A stretch of 5,846 nt of DNA from CAZTGZ01 sp044339595 (lineage in GTDB: Bacteria > Bacteroidota > Bacteroidia > NS11-12g > UBA9320), in the NCBI GenBank assembly GCA_044339595.1, contig JBIIVF010000144.1, positions 1-5,846 on the forward strand, written 5' to 3'. Position numbers and translations under genes: made by a program. Shown piece after piece: positions 1 through 5,846 of this stretch. The stretch's first letter is position 1, and the number at the start of each line of letters is the position of its first letter. The notes beneath the pieces are model-generated. The model was not told the origin of the DNA, made no database searches, and saw only the letters and a list, made by a program, of their open reading frames with translations.

Positions 1-1578
1 TTCGGCATCTAATACAGACAATGTTCCCTGACCGGTGGCCCATTCCCATGAATTTCTGATTTCCGGAATGTTGGTCAAGAATGGTCTCGCAGGCACATCG
101 GCACCGAAACGTAAAATTCCTCTTTCTACAAAGCAAGACCAAATATCACTTATGTGTCTTCCATTCCAAAGTACGGTGTCAATTTTCAACAAGGTACGCG
201 CCATTTGTGGCATGGTAGTATTGGCTGCCTGCAGATACAAATGGGATAAAACCAAACTATCGGTTTTAAGCTTTCCTAGTTTCTCGTAGATGCACATCAA
301 CGGGCTGCTCCATATTTCTCGGTCTTTATTTTCGTTATCCGCTATATCATTCGGGTAAACCTTTTTGGTCGTAGCGAAAAAGCCCTCCCAAAACTCATTA
401 TGACCATCCCAGGAGAAGACTTTGTACCATTGATGGTCATTGTACGTTCGACTGTAGGATACGCTGAAATAGTCGCAGGTGCCTTCTTCCATTGAATTTC
501 GTTCCTTACCAATGCTCGTTCCTTCAGCAGCCAGTTCACTGAAGGCGTGTCCCAATTCATGAATCACCACCTGACCATCTTCTGCATCTTCCACTCCACC
601 TGTACCGAATTCAAATTGATAGGGAAAGTAGAATGGATTAAACGAACTGTTGTCGCCTCCGTTATGGGCGTGGGCGTCGATGATAAAGGAATCGAGCAGG
701 TTGGCAAATCCCTGTTTCTTCAAATAGTCCATTTGGACTTGAAAATGATAGAATGAATTCTGGTCCTCGAAAAAATCGTGACTGCGATTGTTGAAAAATG
801 AATCACTCAGGCTCCAGGCCAAGAGTGTTTTTGGTCCGCTTACTTCACCGAAGCGCACCAGGCCGCTTTTGAGTTTGAATGTGTCATTTTCGAAGCCTCC
901 TCTCAATGAAACCGTTTTTTGCTGAGCCAGCAACATCGGCACATCAGAATCAGAGGCGTTTACAAAAGGGGTACCGTAGATGGTTCTGGCTGATTGTATA
1001 GGGTTTGGCAGAAATACTTTCGCGCGGATCAGGGTATCTTTTGTCAAGTATTTTTTAATATCATGCTGCCAAAGGGTATCACCGAAATAGGTCGTGAAGG
1101 TTTCCCATTGTTCAAATTCCTCACCGGCAGAGTAAAGACGGTTTACAGGATAGGGTGCATTTTGGTGGATGATGAACCCTTCATAATGTTGGAGTTCATT
1201 GGATGTAAAAGGGCTCGATTCAAATGAGTAAAGGTTAGAAACGGCTTGAAGGAGATTATTATTTCGGGTCACTGCCACGTTGATTCCATTGTAAAAAACA
1301 GGTTTCCCGAAATAAAATTGACCATAGTGATAATGAATCCCCAGTGGACTTTCCTTTCTGGACTTCAGCTTGAGCGAATGTCCCTCATTTTTTAACCAGG
1401 GATATTTGCTCTCAATGTAGGAGATAATTTCAGACTCGTTGTTGAGTTGAATTCGATCCTCATGAAAAATGGGCGACACCGAAATATCAGGATATTCAGA
1501 GGGTCTGGGAGCGATGGTTTCCTGCGCTTGAAGACGAATACCGATGGCCAGAAGAAAGACTAAAAGGAGCTTATCCAC
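1..1578 (-). CDS. Secreted M36-like (fungalysin-type) zinc metallopeptidase, C-terminus cut off by window edge
   Basis: The frame is open for 526 codons from a GTG start to the left edge, so the C-terminus is missing. The GTG is chosen because an in-frame TGA lies 15 bases upstream and a signal peptide follows at once (MDKLLLVFLLAIGIRLQAQE, likely cut after A18). Residues about 47-115 resemble an FTP-type propeptide (QFYFGKPVFYNGINV at 87-101). The catalytic core has DAHAHNGGDNSSF (301-313), FGTGGVEDAEDGQVVIHELGH (324-344) and EEGTCDYF (364-371). H340 and H344 are the probable zinc ligands, E341 the catalytic base and E365 the third ligand, 21 residues after H344. REIWSSP (420-426) through FVERGI (about 483-488) matches the helical end of M36-like domains. 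It is probably exported and digests extracellular protein. Bacteroidota relatives often end in a type IX secretion sorting domain, which would lie outside the window. Four D-(S/T)-(L/V) triplets (167, 181, 440, 467) fit the Bacteroidota O-glycosylation motif but may be chance. Family assignment is strong; the substrate is unknown. Confidence 0.88.
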   Translation of the reverse strand, partial: MDKLLLVFLLAIGIRLQAQETIAPRPSEYPDISVSPIFHEDRIQLNNESEIISYIESKYPWLKNEGHSLKLKSRKESPLGIHYHYGQFYFGKPVFYNGINVAVTRNNNLLQAVSNLYSFESSPFTSNELQHYEGFIIHQNAPYPVNRLYSAGEEFEQWETFTTYFGDTLWQHDIKKYLTKDTLIRAKVFLPNPIQSARTIYGTPFVNASDSDVPMLLAQQKTVSLRGGFENDTFKLKSGLVRFGEVSGPKTLLAWSLSDSFFNNRSHDFFEDQNSFYHFQVQMDYLKKQGFANLLDSFIIDAHAHNGGDNSSFNPFYFPYQFEFGTGGVEDAEDGQVVIHELGHAFSELAAEGTSIGKERNSMEEGTCDYFSVSYSRTYNDHQWYKVFSWDGHNEFWEGFFATTKKVYPNDIADNENKDREIWSSPLMCIYEKLGKLKTDSLVLSHLYLQAANTTMPQMARTLLKIDTVLWNGRHISDIWSCFVERGILRFGADVPARPFLTNIPEIRNSWEWATGQGTLSVLDAE

Positions 1579-1580
1579 TA

Positions 1581-2156
1581 TTAATTTAATTCAAACTGCA
1601 AATTCGGAAATTTCTCGCAAAGGGCATGAAACACTTCCACCATTTTATTGTCAATTGTCAGGATATAGTGATTTTGATCCTGCAAAAGAGAAGCATGACA
1701 ACGGGTACAGATTTCGAAAATTTGATATTCGAACTCAGGTGATGCGGATATCTTGTATCGAATGATCGGATGGCGTTCTATGATTGGAGCGGAGGCCAAG
1801 CATGATTTTGCGGCAGCGCCATATGCTTTGATTAATCCGGGAATTCCGAGCTTTTTACCACCAAAATAGCGAACCACCACGATGAGCATTTGATCTAATC
1901 CGGAAGACAAAATTTGTCTGTAAATGGGTAAACCGGCACTGTTATTGGGCTCACCATCGTCATTGGCCCTGTAATTTTGACCCAATTTATAAGCGTAGCA
2001 ATGATGTGTTGCATCAGGAAATTGCTGCCTGAGTTCATTCAAATGCATCTTGATCTCCTCTTCATTTTCAACCGGAAATCCAAATGCGATAAATCGACTT
2101 CCTTTTTCCTTTAATTCACTTTGGAAAGGTTGTGCAAAAGTGCGGAAGGCATCCAT
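1581..2156 (-). CDS. yigZ: YigZ / IMPACT family protein
   Basis: This 191-residue protein has the usual length and layout of bacterial YigZ. The N-terminal UPF0029/IMPACT domain carries SRFIA (20-24), DATHHCYAY (48-56), NDDGEPNNSAGLPIY (65-79) and VVVRYFGGKKLGIPGLIKAY (93-112), all hallmarks of the family. A smaller ferredoxin-like domain of DUF1949 type follows at about 133-188. The frame stays open upstream to 2252, but the family homology begins at MDAFRTF, and this ATG overlaps the transporter's stop by one base (TGATG), the classic coupled arrangement, so I start it at 2156. The molecular function of bacterial YigZ is not settled; eukaryotic IMPACT binds GCN1 and restrains GCN2 signalling. 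The protein is probably cytoplasmic, as it has no signal peptide or membrane segment. It shares a transcript with ribD and the transporter upstream and the peptidase downstream. Confidence 0.93.
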   Translation of the reverse strand: MDAFRTFAQPFQSELKEKGSRFIAFGFPVENEEEIKMHLNELRQQFPDATHHCYAYKLGQNYRANDDGEPNNSAGLPIYRQILSSGLDQMLIVVVRYFGGKKLGIPGLIKAYGAAAKSCLASAPIIERHPIIRYKISASPEFEYQIFEICTRCHASLLQDQNHYILTIDNKMVEVFHALCEKFPNLQFELN

Positions 2157-3004
2157 CAGTGGGTTAATTGCAAACTTATCAGCAGAATAGACACCATGGC
2201 GAGCAGTATGCCAAGGCGTTTCCTTCGGCTCATGGGTTCTTTCCAAATCCACACCGATAAAACAGTGCCGAGCAAAACGACGCCGATGTTATTAACCGGA
2301 AACATCACAACTGACGGCAACGAAGGGTCTGAAATGGCCTTCAATAAAAAATAAATGCTGAAAAAATTGGGTATGCCAAGCAAGATGCCATATCCAACAT
2401 TGGCGATCGAAACGGGCTTTCTCCTCAGCAATAAATAAATCAATCCGGATATGGCTGCACCACTAAAAATGTGGATGGCAATGGCGCTTTCATCCGGTGA
2501 ATTGAATTTCCATGAAATAAATTTAAGCAGTGCATCGATGAGGCCGCTGCCTATAAATACCATGAGTGGAATATAAAAATGATGGCCTCTATGCGCATCT
2601 CCTGACGACAAAGCCACCAACCAAACGCTGATGATGGAGAGCAAAATGCCGATTGCGGTAGTGAAATCCATCGTTTCACCGGCAACCACGAGTCCAAAAA
2701 TAATGGGGAAAATCACGGCCATTTTGGAAGAAACCACCGAAACGGAAACTCCATATTCCTGTGTCGTTTTGGCCATCATGAGGAACACAACGATGAATAA
2801 TATGCCGGACAGAATGGCGATGACTGACCATTCCTCGCGCAGATAATGACTCGCTTGATTGGAATTGAGTAAAATGCCACAAACTACGCAGGTACAATAG
2901 TTCCAAAAAATGGCTTGCACGTTGTCGGCTTTCCAATGCGACAGTAGCTTGAAAATCAATGAAATCGCTGTGCTAAACAGGATGCTTAAGAACAAGTAGA
3001 TCAT
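2156..3004 (-). CDS. EamA/DMT-superfamily inner-membrane transporter
   Basis: The 282-residue, very hydrophobic protein has about ten membrane helices, near residues 2-18, 29-47, 59-79, 85-107, 114-132, 143-161, 173-193, 202-223, 229-253 and 262-279. This is the two-times-five layout of EamA-type drug/metabolite transporters. Helix 4 ends in the typical GE (109-110) and the last loop reads WKEPMSRRKRLG (254-265), as expected before the final helix. The frame extends upstream to 3127, but those 41 residues are not hydrophobic and lie inside ribD. The ATG at 3004 overlaps the ribD stop as ATGA and opens directly into helix 1, so it is the likely start. The substrate cannot be read from the sequence. 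EamA proteins export amino acids or metabolites, and some (RibN) import riboflavin, which makes the position behind ribD suggestive. Three cysteines (37, 39, 42) cluster in helix 2. Confidence 0.9.
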   Translation of the reverse strand: MIYLFLSILFSTAISLIFKLLSHWKADNVQAIFWNYCTCVVCGILLNSNQASHYLREEWSVIAILSGILFIVVFLMMAKTTQEYGVSVSVVSSKMAVIFPIIFGLVVAGETMDFTTAIGILLSIISVWLVALSSGDAHRGHHFYIPLMVFIGSGLIDALLKFISWKFNSPDESAIAIHIFSGAAISGLIYLLLRRKPVSIANVGYGILLGIPNFFSIYFLLKAISDPSLPSVVMFPVNNIGVVLLGTVLSVWIWKEPMSRRKRLGILLAMVSILLISLQLTH

Positions 3005-4035
3005 GATTCCGGCTTTAAAAGGGTGAGCAAATCGTCGCCTATCGGGTATCTCGATTGTTTGTTTCCAGAGATGGCCGGCGCATGGATATTCCAATTTCTG
3101 ACTTCGGGCGTTTCGAAAATGTAACATTCATCCCAAATTCCATGCTCAATAAACGTTTGAAGCGTCTTAGCTCCTCCTTCAACCAATATAGATTGAATCG
3201 AAGAGGCTAGCAAAACCCGGTTCATTTCATCCGGCCACTTATTGAAATCAATCTGGATGTACTGAACGAGCGGAGTGTGCTCATTTTTGTGGCTATTCAA
3301 AACGATTACCTTACTTCCATTTGAAAATATCGCTGCCTGTTTTGGAATCCGATTGTTCGGATCGAGCACGATGATTACCGGATTCTTTCCCGGCCACAAG
3401 CGGGCATTCAACCGTGGATTATCGCTGATGATGGTATTTACACCCACCAAAATGGCATCAAATTCGGTGCGCAGACGATGGGAAAAGGTTTGGGCTATTT
3501 CACCGGTGATGCGCTGTTCGCCGGATTGGCTGTATAGGTCATTTCCAATTTTTCCATTCGCAGTTTGTGCCCATTTCAAGGCATAATAGGGTCTTTGGTG
3601 AATATGCTGACCATAGAAAGTACGGTTGAGTTCTGCTGCTTTTTCGGACAGAATACCACAAAATACTTTCAATCCAGCTGCTTTTAATCGGGCGATTCCA
3701 CTTCCTGAAACCAAAGGATTTGGATCGGTATCGGCGATGTAAATTTCTTGGATGCCGCTATTTAAGATCAGCTCTGTGCACGGAGGGGTTTTGCCATGAT
3801 GATTGCAAGGTTCGAGCGACACATACAATCGGGCACCCTGAGGTAAAGCCCCCTGAAGATTCGAAAAGGCATTGACTTCGGCATGAGGGCCTCCATAAAA
3901 TTCATGAAACCCTTCGCTCAGAATATGGCCCTGTGCGTCGGTGATTACACAGCCCACCATGGGATTGGGAGACACTTTTCCTCTTCCTGCAATCGCAAGG
4001 TCTAAACATCTTTGAATGAACACTTCATGCTCCAC
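3001..4035 (-). CDS. ribD: Bifunctional diaminohydroxyphosphoribosylaminopyrimidine deaminase / 5-amino-6-(5-phosphoribosylamino)uracil reductase RibD
   Basis: RibD carries out the second and third steps of the GTP branch of riboflavin synthesis: deamination of the pyrimidine ring, then NADPH-dependent reduction of the ribose side chain. The 344 residues hold an N-terminal cytidine-deaminase-like domain (about 1-145) with SPNPMVGCVI (22-31), HAE (51-53) and EPCNHHGKTPPC (75-86). H51, C77 and C86 are the zinc ligands and E53 the proton shuttle. The reductase domain (about 148-344) shows KWAQTANGKIG (154-164), GVNTIISDNPRLNAR (198-212) and VEGGAKTLQTF (285-295). The start is GTG: an in-frame TGA sits 9 bases upstream and the N-terminus aligns with family members from residue 1. 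All key residues are present, so both activities are expected. It is cytoplasmic and first in the minus-strand run. The 38-base upstream gap is too short for an FMN riboswitch. Confidence 0.97.
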   Translation of the reverse strand: MEHEVFIQRCLDLAIAGRGKVSPNPMVGCVITDAQGHILSEGFHEFYGGPHAEVNAFSNLQGALPQGARLYVSLEPCNHHGKTPPCTELILNSGIQEIYIADTDPNPLVSGSGIARLKAAGLKVFCGILSEKAAELNRTFYGQHIHQRPYYALKWAQTANGKIGNDLYSQSGEQRITGEIAQTFSHRLRTEFDAILVGVNTIISDNPRLNARLWPGKNPVIIVLDPNNRIPKQAAIFSNGSKVIVLNSHKNEHTPLVQYIQIDFNKWPDEMNRVLLASSIQSILVEGGAKTLQTFIEHGIWDECYIFETPEVRNWNIHAPAISGNKQSRYPIGDDLLTLLKPES

Positions 4036-4042
4036 AGGGCGT

Positions 4043-4050
4043 CAAAATTA
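4043..4050 (-). promoter_or_regulatory. Putative -7 box (TAnnTTTG) for the ribD run
   Basis: Read on the minus strand the bases are TAATTTTG, an exact match to the Bacteroidota -7 consensus TAnnTTTG. Transcription would begin roughly 4-7 bases downstream, within about 4 bases of the ribD GTG, giving a nearly leaderless mRNA. No TTG -33 element is found 17-23 bases upstream, so the call rests on the single box and its position. Confidence 0.4.
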
Positions 4051-4053
4051 ATG

Positions 4054-4061
4054 TATTTTTG
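4054..4061 (+). promoter_or_regulatory. Putative -7 box (TAnnTTTG) for prmC
   Basis: The bases TATTTTTG match TAnnTTTG exactly and lie 12 bases before the GTG chosen as the prmC start. Transcription would begin near 4065-4069, leaving a leader of some 5-9 bases. No TTG -33 element is seen at the expected distance. If the box is real, the in-frame TTG at 4059 lies inside it and cannot be the translation start, which favours the GTG at 4074. Confidence 0.38.
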
Positions 4062-4073
4062 AAGTCCGTCACC

Positions 4074-4928
4074 GTGAATATCAGAGAAATAAGCACACAA
4101 GCCAAATGCGAATGGTCAGGATTACTGCCGGATAGGGAAGTGGATGCAGTTTTGTCTTTGTTGTTTGAATTCAGATTGGGCTGGAATCGAACACAGCAAA
4201 TCATCCGAAGGGAGGACATGTTAGACCCGGACATGATTGATATTTTGAATGAAGACATTCAGCAAATAAGGAAGGGGCGTCCGGTTCAGCACATCACCGG
4301 TATTGGGTGGTTTATGGATATGCCATTTAAGGTATCCGGCGATGTTTTAATCCCCCGACCTGAGACGGAGGAACTGGTTTTGGCTTCGAGTGCATCTTTG
4401 TCAAAGGTTAAGGAGCCTGTCATTTTAGATCTTTGCACCGGAAGCGGCTGTATTGCCATCTCCATAAAAAAAATACATCCTGAATCTCACATCAGGGCGG
4501 TGGATGTTTCTGAAAAAGCCTTGCAAATCGCAAAAGAGAATGAGGCTCATTTGTTAGGTGGGCCATCCATCGAATGGAAAAGGCTCGATGTACTTGAATC
4601 CGCATGCATACAAGGGGATGAAGACCTGGTTATCAGCAATCCGCCTTATATACCTTTGAATGAATCAGATGCCCTGGATAAAAATGTGCGCGATTACGAA
4701 CCCCATATAGCCTTGTTTACCCCATCCAATGACCCATTGCAATTTTATCGGGTGATAGGAGATGCTTTTGCGAAAGTCGGAAAACCCGGGGCTTCATTGT
4801 GGTTTGAATGCCATGAAGACTATAGCCATTCTGTAGCGGACTATTTGAAGACACTTGGGTTGCAAGCGGTTGAAATTCATTGCGATATGCAAAAGAAGCC
4901 ACGGATGGTAAAGGCGATGAGGGTATGA
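4074..4928 (+). CDS. prmC: Peptide chain release factor N5-glutamine methyltransferase PrmC (HemK)
   Basis: PrmC methylates the glutamine of the GGQ motif in release factors RF1 and RF2 using S-adenosylmethionine, which raises termination efficiency. With the GTG start the protein has 284 residues, close to the roughly 280 usual for the family. A helical N-terminal domain (1-75) ends in GRPVQHITG (68-76). IPRPETEEL (93-101) follows, then the SAM-binding motif DLCTGSGCIA (119-128), the acidic VDV (143-145), and NPPYIP (189-194), the motif that holds the substrate glutamine. The C-terminus continues as RDYEPHIAL to MVKAMRV, as in homologues. A TTG at 4059 would add five residues, but it falls within a likely promoter box, and VNIREI aligns with the usual MTIKEI-like start. 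The gene diverges from ribD across 38 bases. No obvious terminator follows it. Confidence 0.95.
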   Translation: MNIREISTQAKCEWSGLLPDREVDAVLSLLFEFRLGWNRTQQIIRREDMLDPDMIDILNEDIQQIRKGRPVQHITGIGWFMDMPFKVSGDVLIPRPETEELVLASSASLSKVKEPVILDLCTGSGCIAISIKKIHPESHIRAVDVSEKALQIAKENEAHLLGGPSIEWKRLDVLESACIQGDEDLVISNPPYIPLNESDALDKNVRDYEPHIALFTPSNDPLQFYRVIGDAFAKVGKPGASLWFECHEDYSHSVADYLKTLGLQAVEIHCDMQKKPRMVKAMRV

Positions 4929-5060
4929 ATAAATTCTGGTACACTTTTCATCCCAATTTGTTAACTTTTATATTTACGAATGACGTTTTAAGTAAGATGC
5001 TTTGATGCAAATCCATTATCTGGCTAGAAACTGTATAAACTACCATGTAGAAATGTTTTT
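4929..5060. other. Intergenic gap between convergent prmC and propeller gene, no supported feature
   Basis: This AT-rich 132-base stretch separates two genes that point at each other. I see no GC-rich hairpin followed by a T-tract on either strand, so termination here is either factor-dependent or not visible. Weak items were a TTTGTTAAC near 4957-4965 with a degenerate TATATTTA 8 bases later (too close for a promoter), a direct repeat of GATGC (4996-5000 and 5004-5008), and two short open frames. None can be called a feature. Confidence 0.5.
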
Positions 5061-5846
5061 TCATTCAAAAACGTTCCTCTCATTCTTTCCATCTAAATCC
5101 ATGATATAAATTTTCGCTTCTTCTGTCCAGCTGCCCGGATTTCTCGTATAGTCAGTGGCATCAACCCTTTCAACGATTATTTTCTTGCCATCAGGCGAAA
5201 TGTTTAAATAGCGATATGACCTTGTATCGCATCCATTCCGAATTTTAACCACTTTTTTGGAGTTAATATTTACTCTAAACAATCCCTCTCTAAAGGTAGA
5301 AAAATAAATATCTTCATTGTTCGGATGCCATGCTATACCTGTAATGGCATTTCTTCCGGTTGAAGGAAAAACATAAGCGGATTGGTAATTTTTACTATCA
5401 AAATTAAAGTACATAATTGAACAAATACTATTTTGACAAAACCATGAAGCAATTATACCATTAGAATTGATGTCGTTTATTCCAAAAGCTGCCCCTAAGT
5501 CAGAAGAACGTATACTATCCAATCTGTTGCCAAATAAATCTATTACTTTGTTCCCACTAGCTCCTTTAACTGTTTCAACCATTACAGAGAAGAAGACTTT
5601 GTCTTCTCCCAAAAATGAAGGATAGGAATTCCAAAAATAATTCGTTAGTTTTTTCGAAGAGTCACCATTACTTTTTACTAAATAAATATTGTTATCAGAT
5701 TTTGTAAAAACAATCTTGCCATTTTGCCCCCATTTCGGTTGACCGTTGATTCTCGTATTTTCATTTAATAATGTCTCATTATTGGTTTCAAGATTGAACT
5801 TAATCAATTTATGTTTATTACCTTCAACTAGTATATAAATAAATTC
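5061..5846 (-). CDS. PD40/TolB-like beta-propeller protein, N-terminus cut off by window edge
   Basis: The frame is open from the right edge to a TGA at 5063-5061, giving the last 261 residues of a longer protein. A TTG at 5807 could be read as a start, but the frame continues past it to the edge with propeller-like sequence (FIYILVEGNKHKLIKFN), so the real start lies outside. Repeated beta-strand units of PD40/WD40-like type are visible, with residues counted from the edge: QPKWGQNGKIVF plus IYLVKSNGDSSKKLT (36-68), ITGIAWHPNNEDIYFS plus GLFRVNINSKKVVKI (168-202), and LNISPDGKKIIVERV plus IYIMDLDGK (214-254). The protein ends right after the last strand. Such proteins in Bacteroidota are often periplasmic or lipid-anchored binding or scaffold proteins, but the N-terminus that would show this is missing and the function is unknown. 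Base composition is clearly lower in GC than in the other genes, which hints at separate origin. Confidence 0.75.
   Translation of the reverse strand, partial: EFIYILVEGNKHKLIKFNLETNNETLLNENTRINGQPKWGQNGKIVFTKSDNNIYLVKSNGDSSKKLTNYFWNSYPSFLGEDKVFFSVMVETVKGASGNKVIDLFGNRLDSIRSSDLGAAFGINDINSNGIIASWFCQNSICSIMYFNFDSKNYQSAYVFPSTGRNAITGIAWHPNNEDIYFSTFREGLFRVNINSKKVVKIRNGCDTRSYRYLNISPDGKKIIVERVDATDYTRNPGSWTEEAKIYIMDLDGKNERNVFE

Noticed and set aside
35..1227. Several plus-strand and out-of-frame minus-strand open frames of 69-84 codons across the peptidase.
   Set aside because: They overlap a 526-codon frame with clear family motifs and show no domain, signal peptide or spacing of their own.
2157..2252. 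Upstream extension of the YigZ frame by 32 codons.
   Set aside because: It lies inside the transporter gene, has no match to the YigZ N-terminus, and the ATG at 2156 in the TGATG overlap gives the family's normal length.
3005..3127. Upstream extension of the transporter frame by 41 codons.
   Set aside because: The extra residues are polar, lie within the ribD reductase domain, and would precede the first membrane helix; the ATGA overlap start is far better.
3275..3586. A 103-codon plus-strand open frame opposite ribD.
   Set aside because: It is antisense to the conserved reductase domain of ribD and shows no recognisable motif.
4957..4976. TTTGTTAAC followed by TATATTTA as a promoter downstream of prmC.
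   Set aside because: The two parts are only 8 bases apart instead of about 19, the -7 box lacks its final G, and no plausible plus-strand gene follows.
4925..5005. A 26-residue open frame starting in an ATGA overlap with the prmC stop (MNKFWYTFHPNLL...).
   Set aside because: Although the overlap resembles translational coupling, the peptide is very short, AT-driven and unlike any family I know; one stop-overlapping ATG is easily chance.
5052..5075. Inverted repeat (9-base arms AATGTTTTT and AAAAACGTT, 6-base loop) spanning the propeller stop codon, as a possible terminator.
   Set aside because: The stem is almost all A-T with one G-T wobble, it is not followed by a T-tract on either strand, and such pairing is expected by chance in AT-rich DNA.

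Overview
The window looks like chromosomal DNA from a member of the Bacteroidota. The evidence is a signal peptide ending in the common ...LQA|Q form, an M36-like secreted metallopeptidase of a type frequent in that phylum, TAnnTTTG boxes (the -7 element of the Bacteroidota housekeeping sigma factor) in the only divergent intergenic gap, and the lack of clear Shine-Dalgarno sequences. No rRNA, tRNA, CRISPR array, insertion sequence or riboswitch was found. I cannot name the genus.

Left and middle (1-4035, minus strand): a tightly packed four-gene run, transcribed right to left. It starts with ribD (bifunctional riboflavin-pathway deaminase/reductase), followed by a ten-helix EamA/DMT-type transporter (4-base ATGA overlap), a YigZ/IMPACT-family protein (1-base TGATG overlap), and a secreted zinc metallopeptidase whose GTG start lies 2 bases after the yigZ stop and which runs off the left edge. 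The spacing implies one transcript and coupled translation. RibD makes a flavin precursor, while the transporter and YigZ have no proven substrate or role. The secreted protease is functionally unlike the others and is probably a passenger on the transcript.

Centre (4036-4073): a 38-bp gap between the divergent ribD and prmC genes. It holds two TAnnTTTG boxes, one per strand and 3 bp apart, which suggests back-to-back, mutually exclusive promoters and almost leaderless mRNAs.

Right (4074-5846): prmC on the plus strand, encoding the release-factor glutamine methyltransferase. After a 132-bp gap without a supported feature comes a convergent minus-strand gene for a PD40/TolB-like beta-propeller protein, whose 5' end lies beyond the right edge. 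That gene is much more AT-rich than the rest and may mark the edge of an accessory segment.

Most of the window is an ordinary housekeeping cluster. I see no convincing new biological system. The points most worth checking are the compact divergent promoter, the apparent loss of a conserved histidine in the peptidase, the transporter embedded behind ribD, and the AT-rich propeller gene.
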